Source of the DNA: Cephalotus follicularis
Lineage: Eukaryota > Streptophyta > Magnoliopsida > Oxalidales > Cephalotaceae
DNA length: 64,000 nucleotides
Direction: 5' to 3'
Assembly: GCA_001972305.1 (NCBI GenBank)
Contig: BDDD01002688.1
Coordinates: 3,868-67,867 of the forward strand
The notes below the pieces were generated by a model. That model worked only from the letters and a program-made list of their open reading frames with translations, did not search any database and had not been told where the DNA came from. Of the stretch, positions 47,947 through 58,768 are shown piece by piece. The position numbers and the translations under genes were made by a program. Each line of letters starts with the position of its first letter. The first letter of the stretch is position 1.

Positions 47947-48957
47947 AACATTATCTCATAAGCTACTAAGGCAAGGCTACTACTGGCCGACCATGCATCA
48001 AGATACTATAGACCTGGTAAGAAAGTGTGACAAATGTCAGAGGAACACAAACATAAACAAAAGACCTTCGCAACCTCTGACGTCTATCACGGCCCCATGG
48101 CCCTTTGCACAATGGGGAATGGACTTCGTTGGACCACTACCCATGGCGACAGGCCAGAGGAAGTTTCTCATTGTAGCAGTGGACTACTTCACCAAGTGGG
48201 TGGAAGCAGAGACTCTAGGCACAATCACCGAGAAGAACACAGAGAGCTTCGTATGAAAATCGATCATCTATAGATTTGGAGTCCCGAGGACAATTGTCTC
48301 AGACAATGGCAAACAGTTTGATTGCCAGGCCTTCCGTGACTTTTGTAAAGAGTGGAGGATAGAGCATAGGCTTGCATCAGTAGCCTACCCCCAGAGCAAC
48401 GGTCAAGCCGAGGTGATCAATAGAGAAATCATCTTGGGCTTAAAAAAGCGCCTTGAAGACAGCAAAGAGAGATGGAAAGAGGAGCTACCAAGCGTACTAT
48501 GGGCATACAGAACCATTCCTCAGACCACAGCTGGTGAGTCCCCATACAGCCTTTGTTTTGGAGCTGAAGTTATGATACCGGTGGAGATTGGCTTACAGTC
48601 ACCAAGAGTTGTGCATTTCACTGAAGATAACAATGCAGAAGGGCTTAGATGCCTCATTGACTTGGTAGAAGAGCTCAGAGACAAGGCTGCTATTACAGTT
48701 ACAGCCTACCAGCAGAGGGTGAGTCGCTATTATAACAGAAGAGTAAGCCCCAGACCACTAAGGCAAGGAGATCTAGTCCTGCGCAACTCGGTCGTTGAAG
48801 ACCCCACCGGTACCAGAGGAAAACTAGCCCCTGCCTTGTAAGGGCCATACAAAATCAAGAGGGTCCTCCGCCCAGGAACATTCAAACTTGAAACTTTGGG
48901 GGGTAGGGAGATTGCCAGAGCTTGGAATGCTGACCATCTGAGGAAGTACTCTCAATG
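47947..48957 (+). pseudogene. Tat-B pol: integrase, 5'-truncated
   Basis: It begins in the zinc-binding region after the two His residues have been lost (LSHKLLRQGYYWPT and CDKCQ remain). The core keeps GMDFVGPLP (Asp), VSDNGKQFD (Asp) and VINREIILG (Glu), and the C-terminal part ends TFKLETLGGREIARAWNADHLRKYSQ with TGA at 48957. A TGA replaces a Trp codon at 48254-48256 and a TAA lies near 48839. The integrase would insert element cDNA; this one is dead. Confidence 0.87.
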
Positions 48958-49160
48958 ATTGTAAGATGTACTAAATAAAGTTGAATTTTTCAAAATTTGT
49001 GTTCAATATCATAGTTCCAAGTTTGCAATGGACCAAAAGCCCAATGTTCATGTCCTCAAACCTCTGAACAGCCATAAGTCAACCCTCTCAGCAGAGAACA
49101 AATGACAAGCCGAGGTCTCGAAAGGACTAAGGCAATAGACACCCAAGGGCGCACTAAAAG

Positions 49161-49330
49161 TCTCCTCCCGAGAAGCACCCTAAATACTCCTTCTGAGGAG
49201 CAACAAAAGCCTCCTTCCGAGGAGCACACAAAAGACTCCCTCCGTGGAGCATCTCTATATTTATCAACAAAGACTCCTTTCGAGGAGTACCAAAAAACTT
49301 TCAAGGAAGCACTAAGACTCCCTAGGGAGC
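49161..49330. repeat. Degenerate 25-bp repeats in Tat-B
   Basis: CTCCTTCCGAGGAGCACACAAAAG-type units, partly spaced by other sequence, in the same position as the array of Tat-A (between the end of pol and the end of the antisense gene). Confidence 0.75.
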
Positions 49331-49710
49331 AAACACTAGTCGGCAGCACCATAGGAACTTGACCAACCAGACCTAAAATCATGACTTGAAAGGCGAATCC
49401 ATGGGAACTCACAACAATCAAGTTCGTCAGACTGAGCCCTTTAATACAAGTGTCCCTACGATGACTGCAAGCTCAGACGACCTGGTTCACAATGTGATGG
49501 ACCAGACGGTATCCTTCTCGGCAAACCCATAGGAACTTGTCCGAGAAGACCAAAAACTTAGTCTACGAACACAACAGAACTCTTAAAGACTAAGTCCTAT
49601 TACCTAAGCGCTTTGCAAGCAAAGTGCCTTACGTGGACTACAAAGTTTAGGTGATTATACATACATGAGTCTATAAGTTAGACTGAGAGAGAATTCTTAA
49701 GGGAATTTGA

Positions 49711-49754
<44 letters not shown>

Positions 49755-49921
49755 GCAAAGCTCAAGCATACGGTGCGAAAATGTAAGGACAAGATCCGAG
49801 GATACAAAAAATTCGTTTCCCATTAATAGTTCAGAGATTACAGATTGATCCAAAGCTATTACAATGGGGAAGCAAAAACAAGGAAAACCTAAGCCACAAC
49901 TATCCTTAAAAAAAAAAAAAA
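49331..49921. other. Tat-B non-coding stretch with (AC)n(AT)n microsatellite
   Basis: Shares sequence with Tat-A 39285-39600. An AC run followed by an AT run lies at 49711-49754. No coding sequence. Confidence 0.75.
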
Positions 49922-52282
49922 CTAAGCCACAGGAGGTTGAGGAACGAAAGGCTCCGAGGAAGGCGCAAAAGGAGAAGAGGCCAAGTCAGGATCTGAGGGA
50001 GGGATGGCCTCTGATAGTCCGTCCTCTTCTACCTCGGCCTCTTGATCGACCATAGCACCAGGGGCAAGGCTAGCCACCTCGTCCACTACTTCGCCCCTTT
50101 GCCCAGCTCTTTCTTCCAAGGCTTCTTCAACACTCACCCCCTCGGCTTCATAACCGTCGGGGTAGTAGTCGAAGGCCTTGACAGTCGAGCAGTAGGCAAC
50201 CTCGCCCAAGGGAACCTCGGGATGAAGAGTTTTGACCCAGTTCCGGCAAGTGTAGAATCCCCGATGATAGTACTCGGCGGATTCCTTGAAGACTTCATCA
50301 CCAAAGGCTTCTGAAGCTTTGTAATCATCCATGGAGGCATTCATCAAGCTTTAGAATTCGTCCGAGGACTTGAACTCCGTCAGGGAGTCCTCCACTGCCT
50401 TAGCCCGCTGCTCCTCCTGTCTTTTGAGGGAGTCTTCAAACTTCTTTTGCAATGTCCGGTACTGGTCACCGATCTTGGAGAGGTCTTTTATCATTTGGTC
50501 CCTCTCCATGAGGGCTTTGTTCCTCTCCTCCATAGCAGACTCCTAGGCCTTAAGGACTTCCTCAAGCCGAGCCTTGGCCAAGCGCGAGGTCTCCATTTCC
50601 ACCATCAATTCCTCCCTCGCTTTGTCATACCTTTCCAAGATGATCGAAAAATTTTCGACTAAGAGGTGATAATCATTCAGAGCCTGCAAGAAAGACACAG
50701 AAGTAAGAAGAAGAAAGGAAAGCACATAAGAAGAAGAATGGAAAGCATAAAAGAAGAGGATCCCTCTTACCTTGAAATGGCTCTGCAGGGAGTTATGAAT
50801 CAGATCCAAGTTTGTCCAGTCATTCCTCTCCTTCAGCTCGTCAAGAAAGAGGCACAGAGAGCTGAGAGCAAATGGGACCCCGGGGTTGTCCAAGCTGGTG
50901 GTCTCATTCCCCACAACCTCCAACTCTTCAATCATTTTCTCTACATCCCGAGGAGGAGGCAAGACGATGGGGCTATTATAAGTCCTGCTGAGAGCAGACT
51001 CGACCTCGATCTCTGACGCATGCTTCCCTTTTTTGCTTGGAGGCTTAGGAGGAACGCCCCCCAGCAGGACGCTTGGTTCCCTTCTCCTTTGCCGCCATAG
51101 AAGCCTTTTTCATCTGCTTGGCCCCCTCGGCAGCAGCCTTCGCTCTCTGCCCAGTCCCCTTGGCAGCATCCTTTTCCTTTTGCTTGGCCCCCTCCACGGC
51201 GGCCTTCTGCTTGGATCCTTTAGCAGACGAAGGATTGGTGATCTTGGTAGCTTTGAATAGTGCATAAAATCCTCGCCGAGAAGCCATCGCTACACAAAAA
51301 AGAGGCAAAAAGGTCAGGAGCATGGCAACAGATAGTAAGAAAATAGAAGAAATATGAAGGCAAGAACTGGAGGAGATGAAAGCTTTATACAGTTTTTCCT
51401 CAACTCTTGGGGCATGGGTTTATCTGGGGATCCCCCACCCCGTGAGGTGTCCTCGACATCTACCGAGTATGATCCTTTGGTGGGAACTACGCTCAGCCTG
51501 ACTCGGAGCAGACGATCCTTAACCATAGTGGAGTTCACCTCCTCGGGCTCCAAGTACAAGAGTTTGCCGAGGTCCACGTTCTCTGCCGTTGTCAAAGGGG
51601 ATCTCCTGTTAAGAGGTGGTGTTTTCATAGAATCATACCAGGCAGATGGGGTGAACCCTTCGAAGTTCTTTATGAGGAAGTACCTCATCCTCAAATTTTT
51701 GATGGACTTAGTGGGGTTCAAAAGAAGCTTTTTTGTACCAGAACGAGACTTGAAGAAATACCCTCGCCCCCCTGGTGAGGACGAGATGACGCAGAACTCT
51801 TTAAACAGCCCCACTGTTGCATTCACCTTGGATTCTAGACATCTAACCAGGAAGCCTATGATAAAGCTCAAAGACTGAGTTTGGAGAAGAGAAGGGTGGA
51901 GATGAAATGTCTCTAAGACCGAGTTGGCGAAAGAGGGCATTGGGACCCTTAAGTCGTGGGAGAGCGCACCTTCAAAAACTGTGAAGAGGCCCTCCCTACT
52001 CTCGGTAACCATCCGAGGATCCGAGGGGAGACTAAATCTCAACCCAGCAGGGAAGTTATACTTGCGAGAAAGCTCTAAAACTTCATCGCGAGAGAGAGTG
52101 CTAACACCAAAGAAATCCGAAGCTGGGGTATCAGCCTCGGCGATGGGGGTAGCAGGGTCACCCACCGCAACCCCCAGGCTGCCTTCGGAGGAGAGGGGAC
52201 TTTCGGCGGTGGGAACCACCATGGCCAGAGGTTCGACTTCTAAGGGAGGAGATGACCTAATTGTCTGCTTGGTTCTTGCCAT
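49922..52282 (-). pseudogene. Antisense gene of Tat-B (Transposase_28-type protein with coiled coil)
   Basis: It reads opposite to pol from the ATG at 52282 (MARTKQTIRSSPP). Exons: 52282-51391 (297 codons, uninterrupted), 51289-50771 and 50685-49922, with GT-AG introns at the same places as in Tat-A. The first exon holds GLFTVFEGALSHDLRVPMPSF, SFIIGFLVRCLESKV and GYFFKSRSGTKK. A Lys/Ala-rich repeat segment (KAAVEGAKQKEKDAAKG) follows, then a coiled coil and FYTCRNWVKTLHPEVPLGEV. An 11-bp loss near 51050 shifts the frame, and TAG replaces CAG at about 50543 and 50352. It is the best preserved of the three copies, and its first exon is still open. The function is unknown. Confidence 0.82.
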
Positions 52283-52817
52283 CAATCCAAGGAAAAGAAG
52301 CAAAGACAATCCTAGATTAACTTGGAAAAGCAAAAAAGACAATAGGCACTTACCAAAGATCTTGGCAAAAAAGTAGTAAGACGAAGGGTTGAAGGCACTG
52401 TGAATCTATGAAGCTCTCAGTGAGAAGACAAAGTTGGGAAATCGAAAAGACGAAGAGTTTTTCTTGGTGAGGAAGCCACCTTTTAAATACTCGAAGCTCT
52501 AATCCTAGCCCTCCAAACCACACAGATCCAATGGCGGAGAAACGAGCCTGTAAAATAGACGCGGGAAATGAAAAGACAGAGGAGGGAAATGCGTAAAGAA
52601 TTCCAAGTGTAAATCGTACTCTACACGCTTCATAATGGTTTTGGATTTGGGCCGAAATGTACTGGTCCCTCAAACCAAAGAATATTTGGTGGGGCCCAAA
52701 TTATAGCAGTTAATCTCAGACCATGAAGAGACGCGATGGAGGACTGGCCAAGTCTTAACTCTCAACTCTGCTCCTCCTCCTTTGCCACGACCAGAGAAGA
52801 AGGACCAGAGGAGCATA

Positions 52818-53710
52818 TAATGTGGGGAAAAACCTATCTATACCAAGAACGACACGTGTCCTCCCGCGGACATCGCCAAGTGTCCGGAGGCATTAAGGCT
52901 TATATGAGTATGAGCCGAGGAAACTCATTAACTACGAAAACAGTAACATGTGAAGAATTCCTCCTCGGCATAGGTGCCGAGGAGCCACCCCGTGGTTGCT
53001 TTGCAAAGACCACCCCCCTCTGTAGCATCAGTGCCGAGAATCTCCTCACTTGCACTGTAGAAGACCTCTTCCTTGACTACATAGCAGAGGACCACCCACC
53101 TCAAGCATAAGTCTATGGAGAAACTCCTAATGTTGAAGACCTTGAAGCAAAAGAGAAGCAAGAGGCTGAACACCTCAGCAGCATTACAACGGTTCGCCTC
53201 CTCGGCAACCCTGTTGCAGAGGACCTCATCTTCATTTATGGAATAAGGCCATTAAGTTAGCCTACATTCTAGCGATCCATCTCTTCCTGTATGGAAAGAT
53301 AAGATATGATAGACATCTTTTGGGGAAAGCACCACCAAATCCAGCGGAGATCAAGGGAAATGACCGAGATCCTCGTCATTTCCTTAGGGGATACACATCA
53401 GCTCCGAAATACATGCTCAAACAGTTACAATCCTACATTATAAATACTAGTTCAACAGTCAGAACAAAGGTCAGCCATTTTTACACCTAAAAGAACCTTG
53501 TTTTCTCTGTGCAAAGCCTAACTTGAGCGTCGGAGTGTCCTCGGGAGAACATCCTCCTGGACCTTCAACGTGTTTGCTCTTCTGTGCAGGGAAAATATTG
53601 ACACAAGTAACCCTCAACCTTCATCTCGGAGCATTCGAACAGCATTTCCCTCAACAAATAAAAGCCCTCCACATAGGGTACTGTTGAATGAAAGATTTTT
53701 TGTATCAACA
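52818..53710 (+). repeat. 3' LTR of Tat-B (893 bp)
   Basis: TAATGTGGGG... to ...GTATCAACA, followed by CTAAG. The purine-rich AGAAGAAGGACCAGAGGAGC lies just upstream. Confidence 0.9.
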
Positions 53711-53715
53711 CTAAG

Positions 53716-54347
53716 TATAATATTTTTACGGGAAAACTTGAACACCTATGTAATTATTATGCAATTTGGAATAATAGTTCAACTTTTGAAATAACTCTTT
53801 TTCTACTCATAGTAATATTGTGTATTTTTTATAACCATTTTACACGACATAACCTACCAAATTCATAGATGACAATTATGTGGAAGTTGACATGAGACTT
53901 TAATTTATTTTGACAGTATGTTGCAAATTCAAAAAGTTTTAAATTACAAACCAGTCTAACTAGGAAAGTCATTTGGTATTAATTCTAAAAATTTAAGATT
54001 CTTGATAAGAACTTAAGATTTCTATTATTTATTATATTTATTGAAGAAAAAAGTTTTAATACCTCAATTTTTCATAATTTAATGTATAATGATATATCCT
54101 TCATATCAATATGCTTTAAATTATATATGTTTGATTTCAAAATTCAAGTAGAGAATCCAGGATGTAATTTCAAAAAGTAAATATATAATGTCAAGCCTCC
54201 ATTGCTTGTATTATGTAGATATATACCAGTCCTACAAGCAGTTTTCTTGCACAATCGATTCAATCATGCATATTTGACCTTGTAAACTGAACCTCCACTT
54301 ATTTGTTGATAATCAATTTATATATTGTTGCATTGTAGTATATATAC
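53716..54347. other. Host spacer between Tat-B and Tat-C
   Basis: 632 bp of AT-rich DNA without a recognised gene. It separates two LTRs in opposite orientation and so forms the loop of a large inverted repeat. The last five bases, TATAC, are the expected target duplication of Tat-C. Confidence 0.6.
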
Positions 54348-55239
54348 TGTTGATACAAAAAATCTTTCCTTCAACAGTACCCTATGTGGAGGGCTTTTAT
54401 TTGTTGAGGGAAACGCTGTTCGAATGCTTCAAGATGAAGGTTGAGTGTTACTTGTGTCATTATTTTCCCTGCACAGAAAAGCAAACACGTTGAAGGTCTA
54501 GGAGGTTGTTCTCCCGGGGACACTCCGACGCTCAAGTTAGGCTTTGCACAGAGAAAACAAGGTTCTTTTAGGTATAAAAATGGCTGACCTTTGTTCTGAC
54601 TGTTGAACTAGTATTTATAGTGTAGGATTGTAACTGTCTGAGCAAGTATTTCGGAGCCGATGTGTATCCCCTAAGGAAATGACGAGGATTTCGGTCATTT
54701 CCTTTGATCTCCGCCGGATTTGGTGGTGCTTTCCCCATATGATGTCTATCATATCTTATCTTTCCAAACAGGAAGAGATGGATCCCTAGAATGTAGGCTA
54801 ACTTAATGGCTTATTCCATAAATGAAGAGGAGGTCCTCTACAACAGGGCTGCCGAGGAGGCAAACCAATGTAATGCTGCCGAGGTGGTCAGCCTTTTGCT
54901 TCTCTTTCGCCTCAAGGTCTTCAACATCAGGAGTTTCTCCATAGACTTGTGCTTGAGGTGGGTGGTCCTCTGCTATATAACCGAGGAAGAGGTCTTCTAC
55001 AGTGCAAGTGAGGAGATTCTCGACACTGATGCTACAGAGGGGGGTGGTCTTTGCAAAGCAACCACGGGGTGGCTCCTCGGCACCTATGCCGAGGAGGAAT
55101 CCTTCACCTGTTACTGTTTTCGTAGTTAATGGGTTTCCTCGTCTCATACTCATATAAGCCTTAATGCCTCCAGACACTTGGCGATGTCCGCGGGGGGACA
55201 CGTGTCGTTCCTGGTATAGATAGGTTTTTTTCCACATCA
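54348..55239 (-). repeat. 3' LTR of Tat-C (892 bp)
   Basis: On the plus strand it reads TGTTGATACAAAA... to ...TTTCCACATCA, the reverse of the Tat-B LTRs. The purine-rich tract lies to its right (minus-strand reading GACCATGGGAGCATA), as expected for a 3' LTR. Confidence 0.9.
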
Positions 55240-55774
55240 TATGCTCCCATGGTCCTTCTTCTCTGGTCGTGGCAGAGGAGGAGGAGCAGAGTTGAGAGTT
55301 AAGACTCGGCCAGTCCTCCGTCGCGTCTCTTCATGGTCTGACATTAACTGCTATGATTTGGGCCCCACCAAATCTTCTTTGGTTTGATGGACCAGTACAT
55401 TTCGGCCCAAATCCAGAACCATTATGAAGCGTGTGGGGTACAATTTACACTTGGCCTTCTTTACGCATTTCCCGCTTCCGTCTTTTCGTTTCCCGCGTTT
55501 GATCTGCAGGCTCGTTTCTCCGCCATTAGATCTTCGTGGTTTGTAGGGCTAGGATTAGCGTTTCGAGTCTTTAAAAGGTGGCTTCCTCACCAAGAAAAAC
55601 TCTTTGCCTTTTCGATTTCCCAACTTTGTCTTCTCACTGAGAGCTTCACAGATTCGCAGTGCCTTCAACCCTTCGTCTTACTACTTTTTTGCCAAGATCT
55701 TTGGTAAGTGCCTGTTATCTTTTTTGTTTTTCCAAGTTAATCTAGGATTGCCTTTGCTTATTTTCCTTGGATAG

Positions 55775-57081
55775 ATGGCAAGAACCAAGCAGACTATTAG
55801 GTCATCTCCTCCCTTAGAAGTCGAACCTCTGGCCATGGTGGTTCCCACTGCCGAAAGTCCCCTCTCCTTTGAAGGCCGTCTGGGGGCTGCGGTGGGTGAC
55901 CCTGCTGCCCCCATCGCCGAGGCTGACACCTCAGCTTCGGATTGCTTTGGTGTTAGCACTCTCTCTCACGATGAAGTGTTAGAGTTTTCTCGCAAGTATA
56001 ACTTTCCTGCTGGGTTGAGATTTAGTCTTCCCTTGAATCCTCGGATGGTTACCGAGAGTAGGGAGGGCCTCTTCGAGGTCTTTGAAGGTGAGCTCTCCCA
56101 CGGCTTAAGGGTCCCAGTGCCCTCTTTCTCCATCTCGGTCTTAGAGACATTTCATCTCCACCCTTCTCTTCTCAAACCTTAGTGTTTGAGCTTTATCATA
56201 GGCTTCCTGGTTAGATGTCTAGAATCCGAGGTAAATGCAATAGTGGGGCTGTTGAAAGAGTTCCACATCATCTCGTCCTCGCCAAGGGGGTAAGGGTATT
56301 TCTTCAAGTCTCATTCCGGTACAAAAAAGCTTCTTTTGAACCCCACTAAGTCCATCAAAAATTTGAGGAGGAGGTACTTCCTCATAAAGAACTTCGAAGG
56401 GTTCACCCCCTCTACTTGGTGTGATTCTATGGAAACACCACCTCTTAACAGGAAATCCCCTTTGACAACGGTAGAGAACGTGGACCTTGGCAAACTCTTG
56501 CACTTGGAGCCCGAGGAGGTGAACTCTACTGTGGTTGAGGATCGTCTACTCCGAGTCGGGCTGAGCGTAGTTGCCACCCGAGGATCATACTCGGTAGATG
56601 TCGAGGACACCTCAGGGGGTGGGGGATGCCCAGATAAACCCATGCCCGAAGAGTTGGGGGGAAAACTGTATAAAGCTTTCATCTCCTCCAGTTCTTGCCT
56701 TCATATTTCTTTTGTTTTCTCACTATCTGTTGCCATGCTCCTGACCTTTTTACCTCTTTTTTGTGTAGCCATGGCTTCGTGGTGAGGATTCGATGCACTC
56801 TTCAAAACTACCAAGATCACCAATCCTTCGTCTACTGAAGGATCCAAGCAGAAGGCCGCCACAGAAGGGGCCAAACAGAAGGAAAAGGATGCTACTGAGG
56901 GGGCTAGGCAGAGAGCAAAGGCCGCTGTCGAAGGGGCCAAGCAGATGAAAAAGGATTCTATGGTGGCAAAGGAGAGGGGAACCAAGAATCCTACTGGTGA
57001 GCGTTCCTCTGGCGTTCCTCCTAAGCCTCCAAGCAAAAAGGGGAAGCATGCGTCAGAGATCGAGGTCGAGTCTGCTCTCGG
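55775..57081 (+). pseudogene. Antisense gene of Tat-C, truncated
   Basis: It starts at the ATG at 55775 (MARTKQTIRSSPP) and runs opposite to the element. The exon ends at 56667 and the next starts at 56769, the same intron as in Tat-B. Stops occur at about 56180 and 56290 and at 56783-56785, where TGA replaces the CGA of Tat-B. It keeps the KGKHASEIEVESAL segment and then ends at the deletion junction, so the coiled-coil half is gone. Confidence 0.82.
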
Positions 57082-58693
57082 TAAGCTACTGATGCAAGCC
57101 TATGCTCTATCCTCCACTCTTTACAAAAGTCACGGAAGGCCTGACAATCAAACTGTTTGCCATTGTCTGAGACAATTGTCCTTGGGACTCCAAATCTATA
57201 GATGATCGATTTCCATACGAAGCTCTTCGTGTTATTCTCGGTGATTATGGCTAGAGTCTCTGCTTCTACCCACTTGGTGAAGTAGTCCACTGCTACAATG
57301 AGAAACTTCCTATGGCCTGTCGCCATGGGTAGTGGTCCGATGAAGTCCATTCCTCATTGTGCAAAGGGCCTTGAGGCCGTGATAGACGTCAGAGGCTGCG
57401 AAGGTCTTCTGCTTATGTTTGCGTTCCTCTGACATTTGTCACACTTTCTTACCAAGTCTATAGCATCTTGATGCATGGTCAGCCAGTAGTAGCCTTGCCT
57501 CAGTAGCTTATGAGATAATGTTCTGCCCCCCGTGTGGTTGCCATAAATTCCTTCATGTACCTCCCTGAGAGCATAGTCGGCCTCTAAGGGGGTCAAGCAT
57601 CTCAGCCAAGGGAAAGAGAATGACCATTTATAGAGGATCCCATCTCGGAATTGAAACCTGTTGGCTCTGTACACCAGTTTCCTTGCCTCCACGGGGTCCT
57701 CGGGTAGAATCCCATTCCTCAGCCAATTGATGAAGGGAGTCATCCAGTTTGGCTCCTGTGACGCATCTATATCCATTACATCTACCTCGGAAATGGTGGG
57801 CCTGTCCAGGTAGTCTACTAGCACAGTTTGATTTTTTACTAGCTCCTCCGCTGTTGCTAGTTTTGATAATTGGTTTGCTGGGACGTTTTCTGCTCTGGGT
57901 ACTTTCAAAATCCTTAAAACTTCAAAGGCTGACTTCATACTCTGAAAATGGGATAAGTATTTCACCATAGGGTCTTCTCGGGCCTCATACTCTCCATTTG
58001 CAGACCAACCACTAGCTGAGAATCACTGGAGGCCTCTATCTTTTGTACCTCCATGTGCTTTACGATCGTCAGCCCGGCTATCAGAGCTTCCCACTCAGCT
58101 TCGTTGTTTGAAGCTTTAAATCTAAACCTCAGAGCATACTCTAACGTTAGACCATCTGGGCTTGTCAATACTAGTCCTACTCCACTGCTAGTTATACAGG
58201 ATGAGCCATCCACGGATAACTTCCAAATCCCTATCTCGTTCTCGGAAGGGTCCTCTTCCATACGCTCTGTAGGTGTATTATCTCCAATAAAATCGGCCAG
58301 GACCTGTGATTTTATTGCTGGTCTGGCTTCGAACTTCACATCATACTAGCCTAGTTCGACTGACCACTTGATTAACCCGCCTGAGGTGTCAGGCTTTGCA
58401 AGAACTTGTTTAAGTGGTTTGTCAGTCAGAACCTTGATTGTATGGGCTTGGAAATATGGCCTTAACTTTCTAGCTACGATGATTAGAGCATATGCAAACT
58501 TTTCCACCTCCGGGTACCTCCCCTCGGCATCGTTCAAAGCCTTGCTCACGTAGTATACTGGCTTTTCAACTTTCTCCTCTTCTCTGACTAGCACTGCACT
58601 CACTGCGGCCGAGGTGGCCGCGAGGTACAAATACAAGTCTTCCCCATCCTTAGGTTTTGAGATCAGGGGAGGGGAATCCAGGTATTCCTTCAA
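57079..58693 (-). pseudogene. Tat-C pol: RNase H and integrase, 3'-truncated
   Basis: RNase H features are visible at 58693-57980: VSKALNDAEGRYPEVEKFAYAL, LSVDGSS, and AEWEALIAGL followed by SDSQLVV. The integrase zinc region keeps both His (EVHEGIYGNH) and CDKCQ. The core has GMDFIGPLP and VSDNGKQFD, then stops after RLASVAY at the deletion. In-frame stops are at 57354-57356 (TGA where Tat-B has TGG), near 57963 and at about 58340-58345. Confidence 0.86.
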
Positions 58694-58768
58694 CTTATCG
58701 AAGGCTGCTTGACATTCGTCTGACCAAGAGAATCCCTTGGGATCTCTGAGTACTTTGAAGAAAGGGAG

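Larger units (their letters stand above)
43967..53710 (+). mobile_element. Tat-B: Ty3/gypsy (Tat-like) element with internal RT/RNase H deletion
   Basis: Complete 9.7-kb element with 894/893-bp LTRs and the exact target duplication CTAAG (43962-43966 and 53711-53715). It has gag, protease, the first half of RT, integrase, a repeat-bearing non-coding stretch and the antisense gene. The 3' LTR starts TAATGTGG where the 5' LTR starts TGATGTGG, a change of the invariant terminal TG. RT is joined directly to integrase, so the copy cannot reverse-transcribe by itself. Confidence 0.9.
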
